NCBI RefSeq assembly: GCF_000378605.1
Contig: NZ_KB905155.1
Span: forward strand, 992,001-1,056,000
Reading direction: 5' to 3'
Source: Thioalkalivibrio sp. ALJ21
GTDB lineage: Bacteria > Pseudomonadota > Gammaproteobacteria > Ectothiorhodospirales > Ectothiorhodospiraceae
DNA length: 64,000 nucleotides
The notes below the pieces were generated by a model that saw nothing but the letters and a program-made list of their open reading frames with translations, was not told the DNA's origin and searched no databases. Positions 28,929 to 37,991 of the stretch are shown in pieces; positions within the stretch are counted from its first letter, which is position 1, and every line of letters begins with the position of its first letter. The position numbers and the translations under genes are program-made.

Positions 28929-31900
28929 TCAGGCCTCGGCCAGTTCCACAGCCTCGTCGATATCCACACTCACCAGGCGCGAGACCCCCGGTTCGTGCAT
29001 GGTAACGCCGATCAGCTGTTCCGCCATCGCCATCGTGGCCTTGTTATGGGTGATAAAAATGAACTGGATCTGCTCGGACATGTCCTGCAGCAGCTCGCAG
29101 AAGCGCCCGACGTTGGCCTCGTCGAGCGGCGCATCCACCTCGTCCAGCATGCAGAAGGGTGCCGGATTCAACTCGAAGATAGCGAACACCAGCGCCGATG
29201 CTGTGAGCGCCTTCTCGCCTCCGGACATTAGATGGATGGTGGAGAGTCGTTTGCCCGGCGGGCGAGCCATGATATTCACGCCCGTATCCAGCAGGTCGTC
29301 ACCGGTCATCTCCAGGCGCGCCTCGCCGCCGCCGAACAGGCGCTGGAATTTCTGCCCCAGCCCGGCGTTCACCTGATCGAAGGTCTGCTTGAACAGCTGG
29401 CGCGTCTCGCGGTCGATGCGGTGCATCGCCGCCTCCAGCGTCTCCAGCGCCTCGATCAGATCGGCATGCTGCTCCTCGAGATAGCGTGAACGTTCCTCCA
29501 GGCTGCGCGCCTCGTCGATCGCCGCCAGGTTGATCGGACCCAGGCGCTCGATCTTGCGGTCGAGCTCCCCGATTGCCTGCTCCCAGGCCGGTACGGTCGC
29601 ATCCTCCGCGAGCCCCTCGGCCAGCGGCCCGGCCTCAAAGCCCGACTCCTGAAACTGGGTCTTTAGCTGTTCGATCTGCACCGAGCGTTCGCGCTGATCC
29701 AGGCGCAGCTCCTCGCAGGTGGAGCGCTGCGCCTCGACCCGGCTGTCCAGCTCGCTGGCCTGCGTGGCCAGCTCGCGCAGCCGCGCATCGCAGGCCTCGA
29801 GATCCGCGCGCGCCCGGGTCAGCCGTTCTTCCGCCTGCTGGCGTTGCTCCGCAGCGGCCTGCAGGTCCCCGCGCCACTGCTCCAGCGGCCCCTCGCGCCC
29901 GGCCAGGCCCTGCTGCAGCTTCTCCAGGCGCTCGCGGTCCTCCGCGCGCTGGCGTTCCAGGCGTTCACGTTCGCTTTGCTCGCGCTCCAGCCGGTGGCGC
30001 GCCTCCTGCTCCGCCATGCGTGCACGCCCGGCGGCATCGCGCGCCTCGCGCACCGCATCGCGGGCCTGACTATGGGCATCACGCGCGGCCTCCAGCCGGC
30101 TCTCCAGTGTGCCGCGATCCGCCTCCAGTGTTTCCAGCGTGGCGAGGGCCTGATTGCGTTCCTGCTGCGCAGTCTCGAACTGCTCTCGTGCGCGTGCCGT
30201 TTCTTCTTCCAGCTCGCCCGCCTCACGGTCGATCCGCGCCTGCTGCTGTTCCAGCTGCCGGGCCTGATCGCGCAGGCGCTGGATGCGCCGGTCGCGTTCG
30301 TCGATCTCGCCCTGCTGTTCGCGCAGCTGAGCATCCAGCCGATCGCGCTCGGCCTGCGCGGCATCAATGGCCTCGCCCCGTTCCGCCAGGGTGGCCTGGT
30401 GCTGCTCGACCTGCGCCTGTAGCTGCTGCTCCTGTTCGCGCAGCTCCCGTGCCAGGCGCACCCTCGCGACTGCGCCGGAGGCACCGCCTTCCAGCGTGCG
30501 ATGGGCGACCCACCCCGGCCCCATCCAGGTCCCGTCGGGCGTGATCACGCTCTCGTCCGGTGCGAGGCTCGCGACGCGGCCCCGGGCCTCGTCCAGATCC
30601 TGTGCGCAGTGGATGCGTGACAGCCACTGCGTCACCGCTGCGGACCCGCGCACGCGGACAGCGAGCGAGTCATCCGAGATCGCCCCGCCGGCATCCGCCT
30701 GCGTGCTTACCAGGCGCAGCGCGGCATCCGGCCAGTCTTGCGTGGCCTCGGGCGCGTCCAGCACGGCGGCCTCCAGCCAGGCCCCCAGCACCAGCTCCAC
30801 GGCCGTATCCCAGCCGTCGTCGACCTCCAGCTGCTGCACCAGGGGCCGCGAGAGGTCCAGGCCCTGGTCGCGTGCCCAGGCCTCGCGGCGCTCGCGCGTC
30901 TGGGCCGGGTCGTCCTCGCCGGCGAAGTGTTCCAGCCCCGCCAGACGTCCCGCGACCTCGCGTGCCTCGCGCTCGGCCTGGTGCAGGGCATCCCGGGCCT
31001 CGCGGCGGGCCTCGGTGAGCTGGTTCAGTTGTTCCTGCTGCTGGTCGCGCTGCTGGCGCAGCTGCTCCAGGCGTTCGGCCAGGGCATCGCGCTCGCCCTG
31101 CAGCCGTTCGGCCTCCTCGCCCGGGTGGGTTTGTGGCAGGGCCGCGCGCTCGGCGTCAAGGCGTTCGCGGCGCTGCTCCAGGCGCGCGAGCTGGTGCTCG
31201 GCGTGATCCATGCGCGAACGCGCGAGTTGCGCATTCTGGCGCGGCTCGGCCAGGGCGCGTTCCCACTCGGATTGGGCCTCGCGCGCCGTCTGGAACTCGG
31301 TTTCGGCCTGCTCCGCCGCGCCCTCCAGCCGTTCGCGCTCGGCCTCCGCAGCCTCCGCCTCTTGCTGGCGCTGGTCGCGTTCGTGCTCGGCCTGGGCAAT
31401 GCGCTGCTCCAGCGCCGCGAACGCCTCGCCGGCCGTCTGCAGGCGTTCTTCCAGCTGCCGCAGTTCGGCGCGCTCGCGGGCGAGTTCGTCCTCCGCATGG
31501 CGGATCGATTGTTCCAGGCGCGAGACCTCGGCCGCGCGGTCGTAGTAGGCGGACTGCGCCTCGGTGGTGGCCGCCTCCAGGTCCACGCGCGTCTGGCGCT
31601 GCTGTTCGGTGTCGGTGCGTACCTTTTGCGCTTCGGCCTGGGTGCCGGCCAGCTCGGTCTCGGCCGCCTGCAGGCGCTGTCGGCTCGCGTCCAGTTCCTG
31701 TTCCTGCGCGCGCAGGCGCAGCAGGATCGCCTCGGCGCGTTTCTGGCGCCGCTCGGCGGCGAGGGTCTGGTATTTCTCGGCGGTGGCGGCCTGGCGATTG
31801 AGGCGCTCGGCCTGCTTGGCGACCTCGTCGCGCACGTCGTCCAGGCGCTCGAGGTTCTCGCGGGTGTGGCGCACGCGGTTCTCGGTCTCGCGCCGGCGCT

Positions 31901-32423
31901 CCTTGTACTTGGAAATGCCGGCGGCCTCCTCGAGATAAACCCGCAGTTCCTCGGGGCGGGCGTCGATCAGGCGCGCGATCATGCCCTGCTCGATGATCGC
32001 GTAGCTGCGCGGGCCGAGGCCGGTGCCCAGGAACAGGTCCACCACGTCGCGCTTGCGTGCGCGCTGACCGTTGAGGAAGTACTTGGACTGGCCGTCACGC
32101 GTCAGCGCGCGGCGCACGGCGATCTCGCCGTAGGCGCTGTACTCGCCACCCAGTCGCCCGTCGGAGTTGTCGAAGATCAGCTCGATCGAGGCCTGCCCGA
32201 CGGGCTTGCGGCTGGAGGAGCCGTTGAAGATCACGTCCTCGCTGGAGTCGCCGCGCAAGTGCTTGGCCGAGGACTCGCCCATCACCCAGCGCACGGCGTC
32301 GATGGTGTTCGACTTGCCACAGCCGTTCGGCCCGACGATGCCCACCCGGTTTCCGGGCAGCACCAGCGTCGTCGGGTCGACGAAGGACTTGAAGCCGGCC
32401 AGCTTGATTCGGGCGAGTCGCAC
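28929..32423 (-). CDS. smc: Chromosome segregation ATPase SMC
   Basis: 1164 residues, start GTG 32423. The Walker A site GPNGCGKSN is at 31-39. Long heptad coiled-coil arms follow, with a hinge at about 500-650 (LVQQLEVDDGWDTAVELVLG). A second coiled coil leads to the C-terminal ABC signature HLMSGGEKALTASAL and Walker B FCMLDEVDAPLDEANV. It organises chromosomes with ScpAB. It heads the smc-zipA-ligA operon. The unusual Gln/Arg/Glu richness reflects the coiled coil. Confidence 0.96.
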   Translation of the reverse strand: MRLARIKLAGFKSFVDPTTLVLPGNRVGIVGPNGCGKSNTIDAVRWVMGESSAKHLRGDSSEDVIFNGSSSRKPVGQASIELIFDNSDGRLGGEYSAYGEIAVRRALTRDGQSKYFLNGQRARKRDVVDLFLGTGLGPRSYAIIEQGMIARLIDARPEELRVYLEEAAGISKYKERRRETENRVRHTRENLERLDDVRDEVAKQAERLNRQAATAEKYQTLAAERRQKRAEAILLRLRAQEQELDASRQRLQAAETELAGTQAEAQKVRTDTEQQRQTRVDLEAATTEAQSAYYDRAAEVSRLEQSIRHAEDELARERAELRQLEERLQTAGEAFAALEQRIAQAEHERDQRQQEAEAAEAERERLEGAAEQAETEFQTAREAQSEWERALAEPRQNAQLARSRMDHAEHQLARLEQRRERLDAERAALPQTHPGEEAERLQGERDALAERLEQLRQQRDQQQEQLNQLTEARREARDALHQAEREAREVAGRLAGLEHFAGEDDPAQTRERREAWARDQGLDLSRPLVQQLEVDDGWDTAVELVLGAWLEAAVLDAPEATQDWPDAALRLVSTQADAGGAISDDSLAVRVRGSAAVTQWLSRIHCAQDLDEARGRVASLAPDESVITPDGTWMGPGWVAHRTLEGGASGAVARVRLARELREQEQQLQAQVEQHQATLAERGEAIDAAQAERDRLDAQLREQQGEIDERDRRIQRLRDQARQLEQQQARIDREAGELEEETARAREQFETAQQERNQALATLETLEADRGTLESRLEAARDAHSQARDAVREARDAAGRARMAEQEARHRLEREQSERERLERQRAEDRERLEKLQQGLAGREGPLEQWRGDLQAAAEQRQQAEERLTRARADLEACDARLRELATQASELDSRVEAQRSTCEELRLDQRERSVQIEQLKTQFQESGFEAGPLAEGLAEDATVPAWEQAIGELDRKIERLGPINLAAIDEARSLEERSRYLEEQHADLIEALETLEAAMHRIDRETRQLFKQTFDQVNAGLGQKFQRLFGGGEARLEMTGDDLLDTGVNIMARPPGKRLSTIHLMSGGEKALTASALVFAIFELNPAPFCMLDEVDAPLDEANVGRFCELLQDMSEQIQFIFITHNKATMAMAEQLIGVTMHEPGVSRLVSVDIDEAVELAEA

Positions 32424-32520
32424 GTTCGGCGTAATCCGCGGTCAGGACACTCGGGGGTAGAATGGTACACGCTTGTGCCGGTAACGTGACCGGTTCATTC
32501 GCCATCACAACATAACGACG

Positions 32521-32587
32521 GTGGGAGCCTGCTGGCAGGCGATCGTCCGCACGCGGGCAGGCGCTTCGCGTGCAAGCACGCTCCCAC
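32521..32587. repeat. GTGGGAG-headed palindrome (second REP family)
   Basis: Inverted copies start GTGGGAGC and end GCTCCCAC. Internal arms GCCTGCTGGCAGGCGA and CGCTTCGCGTGCAAGC form imperfect hairpins. It lies between the divergent smc and queF genes. It resembles repeats at 40905-40936 and 61002-61033 rather than the GTAGGAG family. Confidence 0.7.
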
Positions 32588-32614
32588 ATCTCTTATCCGC
32601 AACGAGAAACCGAC

Positions 32615-33037
32615 ATGCCCAGCCAGCCGAGCAAGACCCTGGAGACCTTCGACAACCCGGCGCCGGAGAACGACTTCGCGATCTATATCCGCATCCCGGA
32701 GTTTACCTGCCTGTGTCCGGCCACCGGTCAGCCCGACTTTGCGGAGCTGCACCTGGAGTATGTGGCCGACCACAAGTGCGTGGAGCTGAAGTCGCTGAAG
32801 AACTACATGTGGTCGTTCCGTGACGAGGGGGCCTTCCACGAGGCGGTGACCAACCAGATCCTGGCGGATCTGGTCGCGGCGACCGAGCCGCGTTTCATGC
32901 GCCTGACCTCCTATTTCAATGTGCGTGGCGGCATCTATACCTCGGTGGTGGCGGAGCACCGCCAGCCCGGCTGGACCCCGCCGGAGCGCGTCACGCTCCC
33001 GCCCCCGGGGCGCAGCCCGCTGCATTCGGGCCTGTAG
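32615..33037 (+). CDS. queF: NADPH-dependent 7-cyano-7-deazaguanine reductase
   Basis: 140 residues from ATG 32615. The catalytic Cys34 is in [17 protein letters not shown], with Asp41 next. The substrate Glu ([17 protein letters not shown]) and the FYNVRGG-like FNVRGGI also match. It reduces preQ0 to preQ1 for queuosine in tRNA. Length fits the short type I QueF. It precedes an FGGY kinase by 9 bp in the same direction, so they may be co-transcribed by chance. Confidence 0.95.
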   Translation: MPSQPSKTLETFDNPAPENDFAIYIRIPEFTCLCPATGQPDFAELHLEYVADHKCVELKSLKNYMWSFRDEGAFHEAVTNQILADLVAATEPRFMRLTSYFNVRGGIYTSVVAEHRQPGWTPPERVTLPPPGRSPLHSGL

Positions 33038-33046
33038 CCGGCTCCC

Positions 33047-34345
33047 GTGCACGCGATCGGCCTCGACCTGGGGACCTCCGGCATCCGCCTGGCGCTGGTG
33101 GATCCGGACGGCGCGCGGGTGTACTCGGCCACGCGGGATCTCCCGGAATCGGAGACGGACGGCGACGGCATCGCGGAGCAGGATCCCGCGCAGTGGTGGA
33201 CCCTCGTGCGGGAACTGCTGCGCGAGGCCGCCGAGCACCTGAAGGGCGAGCCCGTCGCGATCGCGGTGGACGGCACCTCGGCCACGCTTTTGTTCCTGGA
33301 TGCCGATGGCCGACCGGTGCGCCCGGCCATGATGTACAACGACGCCCGCGCCACCGACATGACCGCGATCCTCGCCGGGGTCGCGCCCAGCGGTTCGGCC
33401 GTGCACAGCCCCAGCTCCTCGGCGGCGAAGCTGCTGTGGGTGCGCCGCCACGAGAGCCTCTCCGGGGTGCGGCGCGTGCTGCATCAGGCCGACTGGATCG
33501 CCGGGCGGCTGCGCGGGCGCTTTGATGTGATGGACGAGAATAATGCGCTGAAGCTTGGCTACGACGCCCTCTGGCAGGGCTGGCCGGACTGGCTGGAGGA
33601 CATTCTGACCACGGATGCCAACCTGCTGCCCGAGGTCGTCCCGGCGGGCACGAACCTGGGCCCGATTGCCCCCGAGATGGCGCAGCACCTGGGGCTGAAC
33701 CCGGCCTCGCGGGTGATCGCCGGGACCACCGACAGTATCGCCGGCTTTCTCGCCTCCGGGGTTGAAGACGACCGCACCGGGGTCACCAGCCTGGGTTCGA
33801 CCATGGTGATCAAGCAGCTCTCGTCGGAGCCCGTGTTTGCGCCCGAGCTGGGGATCTACAGCCATCACCTGTTTGGCCAGTGGCTGATCGGCGGCGCCTC
33901 CAACAGCGGCGGCGCAGTACCGCGCCAGCACTTCGACGACGCCACGCTCAAACAGCTCAGCGAGCAGATAGACCCGGATACGGACACGGGTCTCGATTAC
34001 CTCCCCCTGCCCCGCCGGGGCGAGCGGTTTCCGGTCAGCGATCCGGAACTGGAACCCCGCCTTACGCCGCGTCCGGATGAAGACGCGCGCTTTCTCCAGG
34101 GGCTGTTCGAGGGGATCGCGCGCATCGAGCGCGATGGCTACCGGCGCCTGACGGAGCTCGGAGCGCCGCGCGTGGAGCGCGTCATCACGCTCGGTGGCGG
34201 TGCCGCGAACCCCACGTGGACGCGCATCCGCGAACGCATCCTGGAGATCCCGGTGATGGCCGCAGACAACGACGACGCCGCACACGGCGCCGCACGCCTG
34301 GCGCGCATCGGCCTCGGGCTCGAGGCCTTCTCGCCTTCTCGCTGA
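33047..34345 (+). CDS. FGGY-family kinase, D-ribulose-kinase (SePSK/AtXK-1) type
   Basis: 432 residues from GTG 33047. The N-terminal phosphate loop is GLDLGTSGIRLALVD. DGTSATLLFLD, HQADWIAG, ENNALKLGYD, GTTDSIAGFLASG, TSLGSTMVIKQLS, GGASNSGGAVPRQ and GLDYLPLPRRGERFPV match the pattern I recall for cyanobacterial SePSK and plant XK-1, shown to be D-ribulose kinases. It should phosphorylate D-ribulose to ribulose 5-phosphate, with other pentuloses possible. The relation is by remembered motifs, not a search. Confidence 0.78.
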   Translation: MHAIGLDLGTSGIRLALVDPDGARVYSATRDLPESETDGDGIAEQDPAQWWTLVRELLREAAEHLKGEPVAIAVDGTSATLLFLDADGRPVRPAMMYNDARATDMTAILAGVAPSGSAVHSPSSSAAKLLWVRRHESLSGVRRVLHQADWIAGRLRGRFDVMDENNALKLGYDALWQGWPDWLEDILTTDANLLPEVVPAGTNLGPIAPEMAQHLGLNPASRVIAGTTDSIAGFLASGVEDDRTGVTSLGSTMVIKQLSSEPVFAPELGIYSHHLFGQWLIGGASNSGGAVPRQHFDDATLKQLSEQIDPDTDTGLDYLPLPRRGERFPVSDPELEPRLTPRPDEDARFLQGLFEGIARIERDGYRRLTELGAPRVERVITLGGGAANPTWTRIRERILEIPVMAADNDDAAHGAARLARIGLGLEAFSPSR

Positions 34346-34355
34346 AGCCAACGGC

Positions 34356-34465
34356 GATCGGCCAGGGGGCTGGCCTCCTACGCAAGACACACCCCTGTAG
34401 GAGCGCAGCCCCCTGCGCGATGCGACGCCGGACACGCCCCATCGGCCAGAGGGCTGGCCTCCTAC
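34356..34465. repeat. REP half plus one 83-bp-type REP unit
   Basis: A lone GGCCAG-class REP (34356-34381) and a full unit at 34397-34465 with the same spacer (GCGACGCCGGACACGCCCC) and GCAAGACACACCCCT linker found in the 25-kb array. The sequence identity over 9 kb implies transposition or recombination between the two loci. Confidence 0.9.
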
Positions 34466-34564
34466 GCAACCGGGGAAACTCGCGTTTCTCTGGATAGGTC
34501 ACCACCGGCCCCGGAGATCAGTGCTACATTCAGGCAAAGAACCACAACAAGAAAGGACGTAGAC

Positions 34565-34774
34565 ATGCACTGGAGCCGTATTCTCGGAATCGCCCTGCTG
34601 GTGGGTGGCATCATCCTGCTGGTGATGGGCTACAACGCGACCGAAAGCCTGGGTGAAGAGCTGCACGAGACCTTCACCGGGCGCTACACGGACGACACGC
34701 GCATGTACCTGATCGGTGGCGGCATCATGGCCGCGGTGGGACTGGTTCTGACGCTGTTCGGAGCCCGCCGCTGA
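34565..34774 (+). CDS. DUF3185-type small membrane protein
   Basis: 69 residues with two membrane helices (ILGIALLVGGIILLVMGYNA and MYLIGGGIMAAVGLVLTLFGA) joined by an acidic loop. This matches the DUF3185 pattern. Its function is unknown. AAAGGA lies about 8 bp upstream. Its stop codon overlaps a possible CTG start of the next gene. Confidence 0.8.
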   Translation: MHWSRILGIALLVGGIILLVMGYNATESLGEELHETFTGRYTDDTRMYLIGGGIMAAVGLVLTLFGARR

Positions 34775-35505
34775 ACCAGCGGGCAAGACCCCTCTCGCCG
34801 CTTTACGCGTTCCTCGCCCCGTTTCGGGGCCTGACACGCGTCCGCGAGCCCGCCCTGCGCGGGCTCGTGATCATTCCGCTGATCATCAATGTCCTGCTGG
34901 TGGGCGCGCTGGTCGCAGCCGCGGCGGTGGGCTTTGACGCCCTGCTCGCCGCCTGGCTGCCGCAGACCCTGGACTGGCTGGCCTGGCTGCTGTGGCCGCT
35001 GTTCGCCCTGTTCCTGCTGCTGGTGATCGGGATATCCGCCGTGGCCCTGGCCGCGATCGTGGCCAGCCCCTTCTCCGGGCCGCTGGCCTATCGCACGGCC
35101 GAAGGCCTGGGCCATCCACCGCTGGCCGCGCCGCGCTCGCTGACCGCGGAATCCATACATGCACTGGCCACTGCGGCGCGCAAGCTCGGGTATTACGCCC
35201 TGCTGCTGATCCCGGTGCTGATCATCACGTTCGTGCCCGGGCTCAACCTGCTCGCGCCCGCCGCCTGGTTCCTCTATGGCAGCTGGGTGCTGGCGGTGGA
35301 GTTCATGGAGGTCCCTCTGGCCAACGACGGCCTCAAGTTCGCAGCGGTACGTCAGCGGCTACGGGGGCGCCGCCTGCAGACCCTCGCGTTCGGCGCCGGG
35401 ACGACGCTGCTGGCCATGGTGCCCCTGGTGAACCTGCTGCTGGTGCCTGCTGCGGTGATCGGCGCCACGCACCTGCGTACCCGCCAGTTGGCCGCAACTC
35501 AGTAA
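34771..35505 (+). CDS. EI24/CysZ-like membrane protein
   Basis: Four hydrophobic regions and IVASPFSGPLAYRTAE, YALLLIPVLIITFVPGLN mark an EI24/CysZ family protein, known as sulfate permease or assembly-type membrane proteins. The only canonical start in frame is GTG 34867, which cuts off the conserved N-terminus (PLYAFLAPFRGLTRVREPAL). CTG 34771 overlaps the previous stop codon and has GGAG 8 bp upstream. It would give about 244 residues, near CysZ length. Sulfate transport is inference. Confidence 0.6.
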   Translation: MNQRARPLSPLYAFLAPFRGLTRVREPALRGLVIIPLIINVLLVGALVAAAAVGFDALLAAWLPQTLDWLAWLLWPLFALFLLLVIGISAVALAAIVASPFSGPLAYRTAEGLGHPPLAAPRSLTAESIHALATAARKLGYYALLLIPVLIITFVPGLNLLAPAAWFLYGSWVLAVEFMEVPLANDGLKFAAVRQRLRGRRLQTLAFGAGTTLLAMVPLVNLLLVPAAVIGATHLRTRQLAATQ

Positions 35506-35521
35506 ACCACCGACCAGGCAA

Positions 35522-37936
35522 TCAGCCGGCGCGCAGGAAACGCCGCTGCAGTGCACGCCGATCACCCTGAACCGGGCTCAGCGTCGGTTCCAGCCGCCGC
35601 TCCGCGTACTCGGCCAGCATCCAGAGCATGCGTTCCACGCGGTGGGTGCGCTGCAGCACTCGGTCCAGCGCACCCCCGGGCTGGAAATGATCGGGGTCGA
35701 GGTAGCGGGCGCGCAGGGCGTCGAAGCGGCTGCGCTGATTGGCCGTCATGTCACGCAGCCAGACCAGGTCGTCGCGATCCCTTGAGTTCACGGCCATGGT
35801 CGCGGCATCCAGCAATCCGCGCAGGGCCTCGAGAACACGACCCTCCAGGGCCCGTGCCACCTCGTCGGACGCGGTCTCCATATCCATCACAGTCGCGCGC
35901 AGGTGCTCATACATCTGCTGCTCCAGGCGGGCGACCAGCCGGAAGCGATCACGCAGGGCCTCATGCCGGCGCGCGGCGGCCTCCAGCAGGGGCTCGCCCG
36001 CCAGCCGGTCCAGCTCGGCGAACACCGGCTGCAACAGGTATTCGAAGTCCTTGTGCAGGCGCTCCAGCTCCCCGGAATCGGCCGGGCGGGCCCGCCCCTC
36101 GTTATCCTCGGTGAGGTAGCCGGTCAGACTGGACCAGGCCTCCGGTTCGCGCCGCGCCAGTGCCTCGAGGCGCCGTTCCGGCAGGGTATGCGGATCCCCC
36201 ATCTGCAACGGGTTGGGACGGCCCCAGTAGAGAACGCCCAGGCGCGCCAGGAACAGCAGCACGATCACCGCATGCGTGGCGATGAGGATGAATCCGAGGC
36301 TCAGCTCCACCGGGGGCCAGAGCAGGATCAGCGAATACAGAATCCCACCCAGGACCGAGATCTCGGCGAAGGAGTCGCGCTTGAGCATGTCGATGTTGAA
36401 GTCCGAGCGCACCACATCGCGCATGATCACGCCGAACGAGGCGGTCACCACGGCCATTACCGGGCCCCAGAGCCACAACGGGCTGGCCTGCGACTCGACG
36501 GCCACCCCGACGCCGATCACGGTGAAAGAGGCCACCGCCCAGGCATCCAGTCCACGCTGCAGATTCCCCACCACGCGCCCGCCCAGTCCCGCCTGCTGCC
36601 GCGTCAGGAGTTCCTGGACGACATGCCAGCGCACCAGTACATGATCGTGCAGCTTGTACAGCACAAAGCCGACGCCCACGACTACGATCGGGACCAGAAG
36701 AAACTCCGGCGTCTCGAAGATGAAGATCGGGTCGCGGCCCAGCAGCAGATCGCGCAGCACGCCGCCGCCGATCGCCGGCAACGAGGCCAGGACCAGCGCG
36801 CCGAACAGGTTGTAGCGTTCGCGCCGGGCGAGGATCAGCCCGGAGGCGGAAAAAGCGAGGATTCCCAGCAGGGTAAGCGTATTGAACCAGGCCTCGCTGG
36901 TGGCCATCGAGAGAAACGCGGGCAGCACATGCTCGACTTCCAGCGTGGCCATCCGCCGGCTGTCCTCCAGCGCCTGCAGCTGCGCGTTGAACTGCTCGAC
37001 GAACGCCGCGGGGACGGTGGCGCGGGAAAACATCACCCGCACGCCAACGGTCCCCAGGTCCAGCGGATGTGTCTGGATCGCACGGGCACGATCCGTCCGC
37101 GCCAGTAGCAGGTCCACAATCACGGGGTCCGCGACAAAGCCGTCGATCCGGCCCTCGATCAGCGCCTGGATATGGGCCTCGTCACCGGCGGCGGGGTACA
37201 GGCGCGCGGCCTCCCCCGGATCCGCGACCAGATCGGCCAGTTCGCTGGAGGCGTAGGCATAGCCGGTGGTCACCCCCAGCCGGAAGTCTCCGTCGCGAAC
37301 CGCCTGGGCCAGGCCGGCGCGATCCTCGAATGAATAATCACCACGCTCGCCGGCGCGCACATAGAGGGCGTTGCGTTCCTGACGGTAGGGTTGCGAGTAC
37401 TGCGCATAGTCGAGGCGACCGGAATCAAAATAGCTGCCGATGACGAAGTCGATCGCGCCGTGGCGCAGTGCGGCGAGCTGGTCGTTCCAGGAAAGCGGCG
37501 TGAACTCGGCGCCATGCCCGACACCGGCCAGCGCCTCCTGCGCGACCCGCACGTCGAGCCCGGTCGGGGATGCCCGGGACGCTCTGTCGGAACCGGCCTG
37601 ATACGGGGGACGTTCGAACCAGCCAGAGTGCAGCGTTTCGGGCGCCGATTGCTGCGCGATCGGGATCGGGGTGCCGATATCGGCCGCGGACGGGGGCGAG
37701 GACGCACCGGCCGCGAACGGCGCGAGGATGGTCAGTGCCAACCCCACCCACAAGACCCCCAGCCACCGCGCAACCCGCGAACCTCGTCCCCTCGGCCGTT
37801 CCCACCCCCTTCGCTGGCGCCACCGCGATGCCCGAATAACGCCCGCCTGACGGCTTGCGCGTGACTGGATGCGCCCGCAGGAACACCTCGGTATGCTGTC
37901 GCCGTCTAAGACCCCCACGGCCGACTCCCTCCCCAT
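35522..37936 (-). CDS. Periplasmic binding protein fused to TRIC/UPF0126 channel and helical C-terminus
   Basis: About 804 residues if ATG 37936 is the start, which is uncertain; a signal anchor (WLGVLWVGLALTILAPFAAGA) follows. A SBP_bac_3 domain occupies about 95-345 (GLDVRVAQEALAGV, GAIDFVIGSYFDS, IDGFVADPVIVDLLL). About 350-560 is a TRIC/UPF0126 cation-channel domain with both repeats: GGGVLRDLLLGRDP and SFGVIMRDVVRSD. The last 200 residues are a PhoU-like helical bundle. The fusion suggests a ligand-gated ion channel. Ligand and ion are unknown. Confidence 0.75.
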   Translation of the reverse strand: MGRESAVGVLDGDSIPRCSCGRIQSRASRQAGVIRASRWRQRRGWERPRGRGSRVARWLGVLWVGLALTILAPFAAGASSPPSAADIGTPIPIAQQSAPETLHSGWFERPPYQAGSDRASRASPTGLDVRVAQEALAGVGHGAEFTPLSWNDQLAALRHGAIDFVIGSYFDSGRLDYAQYSQPYRQERNALYVRAGERGDYSFEDRAGLAQAVRDGDFRLGVTTGYAYASSELADLVADPGEAARLYPAAGDEAHIQALIEGRIDGFVADPVIVDLLLARTDRARAIQTHPLDLGTVGVRVMFSRATVPAAFVEQFNAQLQALEDSRRMATLEVEHVLPAFLSMATSEAWFNTLTLLGILAFSASGLILARRERYNLFGALVLASLPAIGGGVLRDLLLGRDPIFIFETPEFLLVPIVVVGVGFVLYKLHDHVLVRWHVVQELLTRQQAGLGGRVVGNLQRGLDAWAVASFTVIGVGVAVESQASPLWLWGPVMAVVTASFGVIMRDVVRSDFNIDMLKRDSFAEISVLGGILYSLILLWPPVELSLGFILIATHAVIVLLFLARLGVLYWGRPNPLQMGDPHTLPERRLEALARREPEAWSSLTGYLTEDNEGRARPADSGELERLHKDFEYLLQPVFAELDRLAGEPLLEAAARRHEALRDRFRLVARLEQQMYEHLRATVMDMETASDEVARALEGRVLEALRGLLDAATMAVNSRDRDDLVWLRDMTANQRSRFDALRARYLDPDHFQPGGALDRVLQRTHRVERMLWMLAEYAERRLEPTLSPVQGDRRALQRRFLRAG

Positions 37937-37991
37937 GGACGCTGCATACGCACGATTCCCCAATTCTGCGGCCCATGGCCTGGGTGCCGCC

